Assembly: GCF_000379445.1 (NCBI RefSeq)
Contig: NZ_KB902245.1
Coordinates: 1-64,000 of the forward strand
DNA: 64,000 nucleotides
Source of the DNA: Fangia hongkongensis FSC776 = DSM 21703
GTDB taxonomy: Bacteria > Pseudomonadota > Gammaproteobacteria > Francisellales > Francisellaceae
Direction of reading: 5' to 3'
The notes below the pieces were generated by a model. That model saw nothing but the letters and a program-made list of their open reading frames with translations, did not search any database and was not told the DNA's origin. Shown one piece after another: positions 52,216 to 59,332 of the stretch. The translations under genes were made by a program, and so were the position numbers. The first letter of the stretch is position 1. Each line of letters begins with the position of its first letter.

Positions 52216-52527
52216 TTAACCCCATTTTCGACTTAAACAATTCCCCAAGTTAATTGCCTTAGCTTGAAGGTGATCTTGCACCGTTTCGTCACAAGATTTA
52301 TCTTTACGAGGGCGCATTGTTTTAAATGTTATTTTGTCAGAAGTAGTCAGTGCAGCATTTGCACGTCTAATCCATTTACGAATTGTTCCAGCATCAAACC
52401 CTGTTGTTTTAGAGAGCCTATTAACCGTAAAGCCTTGTGATGAAAAATCTTGGAGTACTTCAATGTAAGACTTTTTGTATCTTTGCTCTAAAACACACTT
52501 AAAACTGTCATAATACTGATTTGCCAT
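52216..52527 (-). CDS. helix-turn-helix protein, paralogue of 39716-40015
   Basis: 103 residues from the ATG at 52525-52527 (an immediately preceding GTG gives one more codon). HTH: FTVNRLSKTTGFDAGTIRKW (about 33-52), and the shared C-terminus AKAINLGNCLSRKWG. It lies at the upstream end of the pilus operon, while its paralogue lies at the downstream end. The pair may control the operon from either side. Confidence 0.68.
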   Translation of the reverse strand: MANQYYDSFKCVLEQRYKKSYIEVLQDFSSQGFTVNRLSKTTGFDAGTIRKWIRRANAALTTSDKITFKTMRPRKDKSCDETVQDHLQAKAINLGNCLSRKWG

Positions 52528-52537
52528 CACTTAACCT

Positions 52538-52684
52538 CTACTTAGATTTTCTGCTGGTAGTAAGTCCATGCTCGGGACACGGAGCTTTTATTTTCAATGT
52601 TACCTTTGCATTACTTTTCAGTTTGCTATCTCGATAGAACCAAAAATTGACTGTTTTATTGAAACTGTGCTTTAAAATCTGCAT
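52538..52684 (-). CDS. small 48-residue protein
   Basis: ATG at 52682-52684 to TAG at 52538-52540. The protein starts MQILKHSFNKTVNFWFYRDS, is basic, and has one cysteine (KAPCPEHG). GAGGGAGAG lies before the start. The ATG is one base after the previous stop, and the HTH gene follows 10 bp later. Support comes from the ribosome binding site, the tight packing and the lack of any other use of this DNA. Confidence 0.5.
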   Translation of the reverse strand: MQILKHSFNKTVNFWFYRDSKLKSNAKVTLKIKAPCPEHGLTTSRKSK

Positions 52685-52685
52685 T

Positions 52686-52817
52686 TTAAGCTCTCCCTCT
52701 TGCAACTTGATTCACATACACTGAAAACAGAAAACCCAATGATTGATTATTATTTTTAGAATCAGTATATTTGTCTGACTCTTGTGGCTTAAATGGGTTT
52801 TGCGCTGATTCCAACAT
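52686..52817 (-). CDS. small 43-residue protein
   Basis: ATG at 52815-52817, TAA at 52686-52688. Starts MLESAQNPFKPQESDKYTDS and ends FLFSVYVNQVARGRA. AGG is placed eight bases upstream, and the gene begins 8 bp after the previous stop. Together with the next one it fills what would otherwise be a 300-bp gap. Unrecognised. Confidence 0.5.
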   Translation of the reverse strand: MLESAQNPFKPQESDKYTDSKNNNQSLGFLFSVYVNQVARGRA

Positions 52818-52825
52818 ATCTCGAC

Positions 52826-53026
52826 CTAAACAACAAATTCGTTTTCGCCAACAATAAGAACATATGGCTTGGTGGATTCGCCTATATATCTTTCTGAAAT
52901 GCTTTTTATTTCTTCTTGGATTTCACTGGATCCAAGCTGCATCTTTTCGCTTTGAAGGAATACATCTATATTACCAAATCGAGTCTTGAGAGCCTGTAGC
53001 TGATCTATTGCATCGTTGAGAGTCAT
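52826..53026 (-). CDS. hypothetical 66-residue protein
   Basis: Starts MTLNDAIDQLQALKTRFGNI. Acidic alpha/beta protein with NIDVFLQ and the end PYVLIVGENEFVV. The pattern L-x-x-L-K-x-x-F-G-x-x-D-V is shared by many small phage and plasmid proteins of unknown role. The start overlaps the end of the gene upstream by 4 bp. Confidence 0.58.
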   Translation of the reverse strand: MTLNDAIDQLQALKTRFGNIDVFLQSEKMQLGSSEIQEEIKSISERYIGESTKPYVLIVGENEFVV

Positions 53027-53259
53027 ACGTATTCCTCATTTATTAAATCGTGCGGTTTTTTGAAATTATCGAGCTTATATGAAGTAATAATTTCTTTGGC
53101 TACATCTTTTGGAAATTGACCATCGGTTATTAGCGCTCGCGATTCATCAGCCGATGTCTGGTAAGCCAAATAACCAAAAACCGAACTCAATTTCTGTGCG
53201 ATTAATTTCTCGATAACCTCTAAGCTTACTTTGATCTCAGCATTCTGTTGTTGTAACAA
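53023..53259 (-). CDS. hypothetical 78-residue protein with TTG start
   Basis: Begins with TTG at 53257-53259, eight bases after GGAGG. Helical (VSLEVIEKLIAQKLSSVFGY) and soluble. No family recognised. It is first in the minus-strand block that leads to the pilus operon; its promoter should lie in 53260-53340. Confidence 0.55.
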   Translation of the reverse strand: MLQQQNAEIKVSLEVIEKLIAQKLSSVFGYLAYQTSADESRALITDGQFPKDVAKEIITSYKLDNFKKPHDLINEEYV

Positions 53260-53610
53260 ACCTCAATCCTCCCTCTCTTTAGCAGAGCCTACACCGTCAC
53301 GCTAAAAATACCCCGCACATGACAGCATAGGATGCATTGCCCCTGCAAATGGAGGCATCTTTAAACTTTTTTCGGACACCGCCGCCAACCGAAATCAGCG
53401 GCAATGTCGCCCCCGTCCTACTTTACACCCCAAAATTAGGTGATATTTTAAATTGCGATTTTTATGTAATGTTATATTTGGGGATTTCTAACCTCCCAGT
53501 AAGCCAACAACATGTAGAGTCGGAGTGCACCTTATTTGGTCAACACATTCATAAAATATCTATAATAAAAGCATTGTTAGATAGCAATCCAGCATCTATC
53601 ATTAGACTCA
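53260..53610. other. intergenic region with GC-rich patch, possible IS remnant
   Basis: Between two divergent genes. The part 53350-53430 is visibly richer in G and C than the flanks, with GCCGC/GCGGC arms near 53380-53400 (CCGCCGCCAACCGAAATCAG). The composition resembles an insertion-sequence end. A plus-strand frame crosses it but looks unlike a protein. The rest is AT-rich with no clear element apart from the expected promoters. Confidence 0.35.
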
Positions 53611-53615
53611 TGTGG

Positions 53616-53683
53616 GGTATTATAATACCTGTAAGTGGTATTGTAAACATTAAATTGAAAATAAATACCTATTATTGGTATTT
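53616..53683. promoter_or_regulatory. two palindromic operators before the S24-type regulator
   Basis: O1 is the perfect palindrome GGTATTATAATACC at 53616-53629. O2 is AAATACC-TATTATT-GGTATTT (53663-53683), just before the gene. A half-site GGTATTG lies between. The arm sequence GGTAT/ATACC recurs at 55375-55385. Autoregulation by the regulator encoded at 53696-54316 is the simplest reading. Confidence 0.65.
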
Positions 53684-53695
53684 TTATGGTGAGAT

Positions 53696-54316
53696 ATGGA
53701 AAAAAAATCAGGTGAACGTGTAAAACAAATAAGAATGATGTGTGGTTTGTCTAGAGAGGATTTTTCCTTAAAGGTTGGTATCAGTAAACATACGATACAA
53801 TCATGGGAGCAAAATAAAACATCTCTTTCTTCAAAAGGGGCTGAAAAGCTTGTTTCTGGAGTAGAAACGTTTGGAGTCATATGCTCTGAGCAATGGTTAC
53901 TTTTTTCTTTGGGTGCACCCCCAAGATATATCCACGATTCTAAATCAATAGAGAGTTTTCCCGAAAAGTTGGTTAAAGTCTCAGACACACTATATGAGGA
54001 AATATCAGTATTTGAAAAGATGAAAGACAGCTATATATCGATAATATCTGATGATTCTATGTTTCCATACTATAATATTGGGGATTATGTTGGTGGATTA
54101 AAGGTTTCAATAAATAAGTCAATCATCCGTGACTATAATTTTATAATCAAACTAGATAATAAAACTGTTGTTAGAAAAATAGCTATACGTGATGATGATA
54201 TAGTTTTATATCCCGTGAATCCAATGTCAACTGCGGAAGAACCCTATATGGTTAACCCAAATATAAATCTAACCTATGCTATAATTTGGCATAGAAAACT
54301 TGCAATGAAAGTGTGA
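53696..54316 (+). CDS. HTH-S24 regulator, probably not self-cleaving
   Basis: 206 residues. N-terminal XRE helix-turn-helix (LSREDFSLKVGISKHTIQSW), C-terminal S24-type domain with DDSMFPYYNIGDYVGG and VVRKIAIRDD. The serine is present. The lysine position seems to be Arg (VRK), and no Ala-Gly or Cys-Gly cleavage site is seen in the linker, so RecA-driven self-cleavage is unlikely. The gene is preceded by two palindromes and stands first in the accessory module. It may repress the module until a ligand or another signal releases it. Confidence 0.78.
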   Translation: MEKKSGERVKQIRMMCGLSREDFSLKVGISKHTIQSWEQNKTSLSSKGAEKLVSGVETFGVICSEQWLLFSLGAPPRYIHDSKSIESFPEKLVKVSDTLYEEISVFEKMKDSYISIISDDSMFPYYNIGDYVGGLKVSINKSIIRDYNFIIKLDNKTVVRKIAIRDDDIVLYPVNPMSTAEEPYMVNPNINLTYAIIWHRKLAMKV

Positions 54317-54318
54317 AA

Positions 54319-55017
54319 ATGGCTCAAAAATTCGCAATTGTAACAGGTGCAAGTCGCGGTATAGGTTTAGCTGTAGCGCATTATCTTGCGAGCAAAAATT
54401 ATAATCTTATTCTTATATCTAGAAGCTCTGTGAATTTAATAGCAGCAAAACATGAGATAGTTCATAACTACCCAGATATAGATATTCATGAGTATGCGTT
54501 TGATATATCGGATGTTTGTAAAGTTGCCAAATTTATAAAAAATATTACTATGGGACTGAAGATAGATGTTCTTTTTAATAATGCAGGAGTATTGCATGAG
54601 GGAACAGTATTTATAAAGACATCTGATCTACAGAATCTCATGAATGTAAATTTGATTGCTTCTTATGAGATAGCTAAGACAGTTGCTGAAATTATGATGA
54701 AAGAAAAATCTGGGTATATATTTAATTGCGCCTCCATGTCGGGAGTAAGAGCATTGGAAAACCTAGGTGGCTATGCTGCTTCAAAATTTGGTGTTATTGG
54801 GTACTCTCAAGCAATGGAAAAAGAGCTGTCAAAATATGGCGTTAAGGTAAGCGCTATATGCCCTGCTGTAGTGAATACTGATATGACTAAAAACAATACT
54901 TTAAAACAAAAACTACCAACGGATGATATTGTGCTTACTATAGACTATTTGTTAAATATTAGTAAATATGCAAAAGTATCAACCATCAGTATAGAAAATA
55001 TTGACCATGTTATATAG
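54319..55017 (+). CDS. short-chain dehydrogenase/reductase
   Basis: 232 residues. TGASRGIG (9-16) binds the cofactor; NNAG, the catalytic Ser, and YAASK (Tyr-x3-Lys) are all present. Arg after the glycine motif suggests NADP(H). The substrate is unknown; it lacks the longer C-terminal part of many SDRs. The start at 54319 lies 2 bp after the regulator stop; an in-frame GTG lies two codons earlier at 54313. Its end overlaps the opposite-strand gene at 55010 by 8 bp. Confidence 0.88.
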   Translation: MAQKFAIVTGASRGIGLAVAHYLASKNYNLILISRSSVNLIAAKHEIVHNYPDIDIHEYAFDISDVCKVAKFIKNITMGLKIDVLFNNAGVLHEGTVFIKTSDLQNLMNVNLIASYEIAKTVAEIMMKEKSGYIFNCASMSGVRALENLGGYAASKFGVIGYSQAMEKELSKYGVKVSAICPAVVNTDMTKNNTLKQKLPTDDIVLTIDYLLNISKYAKVSTISIENIDHVI

Positions 55018-55336
55018 TGGCTCGCTCTGAACATAATGCATCACTAGATACCAAGATTCTTCTAGATGCTGAAAATTTGTTACCAAATTTTGAAATGCCA
55101 TCATCTCTCATTGCTGCTGAGTGATGGTTTAAGTAAGTGTTTAAATTGTCCATTGTAGATACATCATATACTACAGTAACGTTATGCAGACCATATTGAT
55201 TATCAGTATCATGAAGTATCTTAAAGTTTTTAAATCCTTTAAAATTCAACATTTCATTAGCATGATACTCTAACCAATTCATGAAGGCTGAATATATCTC
55301 ATCTTTTATTCGTAAATTAACTTCATAAACTACCAC
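55010..55336 (-). CDS. DUF4286-like small protein
   Basis: 108 residues. MVVYEVNLRIKDEIYSAFMN and, at the end, HHSAAMRDDGISKFGNKFSA then SRRIL, agree with DUF4286, a ferredoxin-like fold related to antibiotic-biosynthesis-monooxygenase and NIPSNAP proteins. Its role is unknown. It is divergent from the gene at 55426, with the GGTATGATACC palindrome between them. Confidence 0.65.
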   Translation of the reverse strand: MVVYEVNLRIKDEIYSAFMNWLEYHANEMLNFKGFKNFKILHDTDNQYGLHNVTVVYDVSTMDNLNTYLNHHSAAMRDDGISKFGNKFSASRRILVSSDALCSERATI

Positions 55337-55374
55337 AATAAATACCTTTAATCGTTATTTACTTTATTTATGGT

Positions 55375-55385
55375 GGTATGATACC
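55375..55385. promoter_or_regulatory. operator-like palindrome in divergent promoter
   Basis: GGTATGATACC is a perfect 11-bp palindrome with a one-base centre. The arms equal those of the two operators before the S24-type regulator. It lies between the DUF4286-like gene (minus) and the gene at 55426 (plus), so one regulator could act on both. Confidence 0.6.
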
Positions 55386-55425
55386 ATTCGCTTATATGTT
55401 AATATACCCCTGACATAATAAAAAA

Positions 55426-55914
55426 ATGAACACATATCAAGTTGATGAGATCATTCCATTTAGCGAAGATATCCAGATGAGTTTTTATAAAATATTAAGG
55501 GCTCTTGGCAATATCAACTGTAATTACTTATCATACACTGTAGAAGATAGGGATTTAAAAAAAAGGACGAGCTTTTTTTCTCATTTAGAGTGGAATAAAC
55601 TGTTTAAAGACAACAATTTTCGTGACTCATGCCAATTGAGTGAGTTATGTCAAGATCAAGGCACTGCTACTATTATATGGAATGCCTTATCACATAACAC
55701 ACGTAGTAATAAAATGGTTATGGATGCGCGTTATGATCATGATATTGCTAATGGCATTACATTGTCTTATCAATATGAAAATTTATACGAAATGATTGCA
55801 TTTGGAAGTAGAACAAACAACCCAAAGTTTGTTAGTCACGATTTTCAAAGAAACATAGAGCTGATAAACCAGTCATTGTTAGACCTCCGAGCTTTATCTC
55901 GGCTAGTATTTTAG
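55426..55914 (+). CDS. orphan LuxR-type sensor-domain-like protein, tentative
   Basis: 162 residues. A helix, then alternating strands and helices. The stretch FRDSCQLSELCQDQGTATII, W in IIWNALSH, then DARYDHDIANGITLSYQYEN and EMIAFGSR resembles the autoinducer-binding domain of LuxR proteins (G-[IV]-x-x-G-[IV] followed by a strand). The DNA-binding C-terminal domain is absent, and the frame ends cleanly with LSRLVF. No good ribosome binding site is seen. If the reading is right, it may bind a small molecule and act on a partner regulator. Confidence 0.4.
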   Translation: MNTYQVDEIIPFSEDIQMSFYKILRALGNINCNYLSYTVEDRDLKKRTSFFSHLEWNKLFKDNNFRDSCQLSELCQDQGTATIIWNALSHNTRSNKMVMDARYDHDIANGITLSYQYENLYEMIAFGSRTNNPKFVSHDFQRNIELINQSLLDLRALSRLVF

Positions 55915-55946
55915 ATTTTTTATTCGTATATATTTAGGTGTATATC

Positions 55947-57209
55947 ATGACAAAACGACAAGTATCAATACTTTTATTCACTGCTATTGAGTGGTTCGAT
56001 TATATTATATTTTTAGGTCTATCTCCGCTTTTTGCTAAAATATTTTTTCCACAAGACATAAATTTTCACACATCATTGTTGCTAACAGTCTCTGTATTTT
56101 CAATTTCCTATGTATGTCGACCGCTAGGTGGTACCGTAATGGGTATCTTAGCTGATAAATATAATCGATATAATATTTTTAAATACTCAGTTGGAATAAT
56201 GGTTGTTAGTACAATATTAATGGCATGTGTTCCTACATACTCCAGTATAGGGATACTATGTCTATTTATACTATTATTTGTTCGGATGCTCCAATCATTT
56301 TCAATTGGTGCTGAGTATTCACTATCCTTCGTAATCATGTATGATCATGCCAGTTCAGATAAGAAATATTTTATCCCCTCTTTAATCAATGCAGCTTTAG
56401 CAATTGGTGTATTAGCTGCCACACTATTGATTTATTATTTAAGTTATATGGGTGTTATAACTCCTACATCGAATGCTTGGCGCTATATATTTTTATTCTC
56501 GGCGTGTATGTTTTTTGCTTCTTGGGTATTTAGAGTCAAAGCTTATGATAGAACACAAGTGACTAAGCATAATCCAAACATAAGTCTATTTAGAGTACTG
56601 CAAAGTGAAAAGTATACGGTTATAGCTACCGTTGCTTATATATCATTTTCAGCAGTAGGATTTTATATGTTTTCAGTAATGTCATCTACTACATTGAACT
56701 CTCTTGGGTACTCACCATTAAACTCACTAATGATCTCAAGTATCGGTGTTTTAGCAACGATAATATTCATTCCTTTTTGGGGAAAAATTCATGATTTAGG
56801 TAATCCATTTAAGCTACAACTATATGGAATTGTATTGCTGTTCGCATTTAGTTTTCTTCACACTTATTTGATGTATTTAAAAAATTACCCCTTAATATTT
56901 TTAGGTCAATTTATTTTTGGTGCCATCTTATCAATAAATATGGCAGCGCTGCCTAGCTATTTATCAAAGATTTTTGCAATAAACAATAGGTCGTACCTTT
57001 TAGGTTTTACATATAATATAGCCTTAGTAATCTTTGGCGCTACAACGCCCGTTGTTATAGTTGCACTAAGCGGATTATCTCAATATATGCACATCATATA
57101 TTTTGGTGTTATCTGCATCATATCGGCACTTGGGATTTGTAAATTAGAGGGTGGATTAGAGATAAAAGATATATCATCCAATAGGTCAAATCATATTCAA
57201 CCAATTTAA
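55947..57209 (+). CDS. MFS transporter, metabolite:H+ symporter (MHS) type
   Basis: 420 residues with 12 predicted membrane helices. Start at the ATG at 55947 (a GTG three codons earlier is open). Signature blocks: EWFDYIIFLGLSPL, VCRPLGGTVMGILADKYNR between helices 2 and 3, and FSIGAEYSLSF in helix 4-5, as in ProP/KgtP relatives. The substrate cannot be told; the family takes up dicarboxylates, betaines, aromatic acids and similar. Placed 32 bp after the sensor-like gene, probably in the same operon. Confidence 0.87.
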   Translation: MTKRQVSILLFTAIEWFDYIIFLGLSPLFAKIFFPQDINFHTSLLLTVSVFSISYVCRPLGGTVMGILADKYNRYNIFKYSVGIMVVSTILMACVPTYSSIGILCLFILLFVRMLQSFSIGAEYSLSFVIMYDHASSDKKYFIPSLINAALAIGVLAATLLIYYLSYMGVITPTSNAWRYIFLFSACMFFASWVFRVKAYDRTQVTKHNPNISLFRVLQSEKYTVIATVAYISFSAVGFYMFSVMSSTTLNSLGYSPLNSLMISSIGVLATIIFIPFWGKIHDLGNPFKLQLYGIVLLFAFSFLHTYLMYLKNYPLIFLGQFIFGAILSINMAALPSYLSKIFAINNRSYLLGFTYNIALVIFGATTPVVIVALSGLSQYMHIIYFGVICIISALGICKLEGGLEIKDISSNRSNHIQPI

Positions 57210-57251
57210 AAGAGCTATTAAGTATATTGGTTAAACATAGATGGAGATGTA

Positions 57252-57830
57252 ATGATAAAATTTTCAGGACTTAGTCATATTAATATTGTTGTTGATGATA
57301 CTGAACTTGCGTCACAATACTACAAAAAACTTTTTAATGCTGAGCCACTTCAAACGTTTCCACATTTTAAAAATGTTGGGTTTTCTAAATCTGCTGGTTT
57401 TATGGATAACCCAGAGAAGGTTGATGTAACAGTACGATTTTTACAAATCCCTGATACAAATTTAACACTTGAATTAATGCAGTATCACGCCCCCAAACCT
57501 ATTGATAAACGCGACTTGAATAAAAAAACACACCAAATTGGGAATGTGGGTCATATAGCACTTAAAGTTAACAATATTGAAGAGTCGTTTAATTATATCA
57601 AATCAAGTAGGTTAGCGACTCTTATTAGTTCCCGTCAGAACTATGATGCGTATCAGATAGATGCTATCACGACCAATGATTTTTATTTTCATGATGAAAA
57701 AATGGAATCTGACCTCAGTCAAAAAGATAGCGTATGTAATATAGTCGGCAACATAAAATATTTTTACTTTGTTGATAATTATGGTATTCAATGGGAGTTA
57801 GAACAGGGTCATGCTGATATTGGTGAGTAG
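57252..57830 (+). CDS. VOC-superfamily protein (glyoxalase/dioxygenase fold)
   Basis: 192 residues. Two halves: LSHINIVVDDTELASQYYKK with the first metal His, and GHIALKVNNIEESFNYI with the second; the C-terminus has FYFVDNYGIQWELEQG with the metal Glu. These are the marks of VOC enzymes, which include glyoxalase I, extradiol dioxygenases and fosfomycin-resistance proteins. It lies last in the accessory module, with GGAGATGTAATG at the start. Confidence 0.8.
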   Translation: MIKFSGLSHINIVVDDTELASQYYKKLFNAEPLQTFPHFKNVGFSKSAGFMDNPEKVDVTVRFLQIPDTNLTLELMQYHAPKPIDKRDLNKKTHQIGNVGHIALKVNNIEESFNYIKSSRLATLISSRQNYDAYQIDAITTNDFYFHDEKMESDLSQKDSVCNIVGNIKYFYFVDNYGIQWELEQGHADIGE

Positions 57831-57864
57831 TGTTTAGGTCTTTATTAACTGTTGATAGGACGGT

Positions 57865-58179
57865 TTAGATTTCCATACGAATAAGCTTAATTTCTTCAAT
57901 AATATCGTCATTACTTATTTTTTCAGATAGCCTAATTAAAGACCTAAGAATTAAAGTATCGGTTATCTTAATATTGCTACCTACCATTTCTGATACTGAT
58001 TCTGCTTTGTCTCTTAGCATATCAAGTTCATTATAACTAATACGGTATGACCTTGGTGATGGTACTTTCTTGTCAATAACTTTTTTCTTAGGCTTTCTTC
58101 CTAATGCTGTTTTTTTAGGTTGTTCTGTACTGTCATTATTAGGCAGCTTTATTCCAGATAGTGGGCTTTTCTTTGTCAT
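57865..58179 (-). CDS. small ParB/ParG-like partition partner
   Basis: 104 residues. A Lys/Pro-rich N-terminal part (KKTALGRKPKKKVIDKKVPS) is followed by a probable ribbon-helix-helix domain (SYRISYNELDMLRDKAESVS, then ITDTLILRSLIRLSE). This layout and the position after parA, with a 4-bp overlap, fit the small centromere-binding proteins of type Ib partition loci. It would bind the palindromes at 58968-59078. Confidence 0.75.
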   Translation of the reverse strand: MTKKSPLSGIKLPNNDSTEQPKKTALGRKPKKKVIDKKVPSPRSYRISYNELDMLRDKAESVSEMVGSNIKITDTLILRSLIRLSEKISNDDIIEEIKLIRMEI

Positions 58180-58949
58180 ATAATGTACTCCTTAGCTAAA
58201 TCATCATAGTCTTTTTTCACTGCTGATTTTGGCGCATGAATGGCTATTGGTTCTAAATCTATTCTAGATTGCTCTAAAACACTTGCTTTTCTTATTATGG
58301 TATTTACAAGATATTGATCTGGGAGATTGTTAGACAGTTCAGACTCAATGGTCGTTGTCATTTTTTTGTCTCTAATATCTCTTTTGTTTCGTATTACTTT
58401 AATTGAGTAGTCTGGCTGATCCTCTTTTACATCATGAATTTTATCAAAAAGCGTTTTAACGCCACGCAGAGCAAAGTTATCATAATTGATCGGGACTAAA
58501 ATATCATTTGAAGCAAAAATAGCATTTTGCGTGAGCGGACCGAGGTTGGGTGGGCAATCTATAATGACATAATCAAAATCATCAGCAACTTTATTAAGCT
58601 GTCTGTGTAATAGCTTTTCAAAACGAGTTCTTCCATATATTTCAACTTCAGTCAGTGATAATTGCAAGTCAGACGGAAGCACATATAAATTTTCAATGTC
58701 ATCACCTTGAGTTTGAGCCTGAACAATTGCGTTTTTTATACTATATGATCTGTCTCTAATGACATTTGATACGTTATTGTCTTCACTTACATCATCACAA
58801 AATACTATACATGAATGAGCTTGTGGGTCTAAATCAATTAAGAGGATTTTTTTTCCAAGCTCACTCAATGCATATGATAAATTTGTAGAGATGGCTGTTT
58901 TCCCAACCCCTCCTTTATGATTAATGATTGCTGTTATCTTCTTTGCCAT
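58176..58949 (-). CDS. parA: ParA-family partition ATPase
   Basis: 257 residues, no N-terminal helix-turn-helix. Walker A is KGGVGKTA (12-19), with LIDLDPQAH and VIIDCPPNLGPLT following. The size fits type Ib ParA proteins of plasmids. It moves plasmid copies apart by acting on the ParB-centromere complex. GGAGG precedes the ATG. The centromere-like repeats lie right upstream. Confidence 0.92.
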   Translation of the reverse strand: MAKKITAIINHKGGVGKTAISTNLSYALSELGKKILLIDLDPQAHSCIVFCDDVSEDNNVSNVIRDRSYSIKNAIVQAQTQGDDIENLYVLPSDLQLSLTEVEIYGRTRFEKLLHRQLNKVADDFDYVIIDCPPNLGPLTQNAIFASNDILVPINYDNFALRGVKTLFDKIHDVKEDQPDYSIKVIRNKRDIRDKKMTTTIESELSNNLPDQYLVNTIIRKASVLEQSRIDLEPIAIHAPKSAVKKDYDDLAKEYII

Positions 58950-58967
58950 TAGTTACCTCCTTTTTGT

Positions 58968-59078
58968 AGCACTTTTCAACTACATAATGTAGCACAGTTA
59001 TGCTACATTTGCAAATACCACGTTATTGTAGTCTGAATGTGCTACACAGTGTAGTAATAATATGCTACATAATGTAGT
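58968..59078. other. parS-like centromere / par operator repeats
   Basis: Three perfect 13-bp palindromes: CTACATAATGTAG at 58981-58993, CTACACAGTGTAG at 59043-59055, and CTACATAATGTAG at 59066-59078. Half sites occur near 58968 (GTAGCAC), 59004 (CTACAT) and 59029 (GTAGTC). They lie directly upstream of parA, as usual for type Ib loci where the same repeats serve as centromere and promoter operator. Confidence 0.85.
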
Positions 59079-59114
59079 AATTATAAAATATTATAACATA
59101 AGGGATGGAACACG

Positions 59115-59143
59115 TTGACATATTAAAAAAACGTGATTAATTT
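59115..59143 (+). promoter_or_regulatory. possible promoter of the winged-helix gene
   Basis: TTGACA at 59115-59120 is followed after 17 bases by TAATTT (59138-59143). The -35 is perfect and the -10 is weak. The leader peptide and hairpin lie downstream, before the gene at 59333. Confidence 0.4.
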
Positions 59144-59175
59144 ATAAATAGATATTTAATCTACGGGAGGATTGA

Positions 59176-59228
59176 ATGAAAAGTAAAAAATCGATTTTTA
59201 TGTTTGGCAGGTAAATAAACCTGCCAAA
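59176..59228 (+). promoter_or_regulatory. 12-residue leader peptide whose stop codon lies in a hairpin loop
   Basis: GGGAGG precedes a short frame at 59176-59214, MKSKKSIFMFGR. Its last codons form the left arm TTTGGCAGG (59203-59211) of a hairpin; CCTGCCAAA (59220-59228) is the right arm. The stop codon sits at the start of the 8-nt loop, so a ribosome finishing the peptide would melt the stem. A second pair, TAAGCTAG (59255-59262) and CTAGCTTA (59285-59292), lies farther on. The layout suggests translational attenuation of the gene at 59333. Confidence 0.55.
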
Positions 59229-59332
59229 ACGACGGTTAACTAAAATAGATTAACTAAGCTAGATAACCCTCAAGCAGTTAAATTCTAGCTTAATTGGTTG
59301 AAAATATCAACTTCAAGAGAAGGAGCTAGAAC

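Noticed and set aside
53337-53723. 128-residue plus-strand frame before the S24-type regulator
   Set aside because: It crosses a GC-rich patch and the operators, overlaps the regulator start, lacks a ribosome binding site and has no protein-like pattern.
54313-54318. GTG at 54313 as SDR start
   Set aside because: The ATG at 54319 gives a normal SDR N-terminus (MAQKFAIVTG); the GTG only adds two residues.
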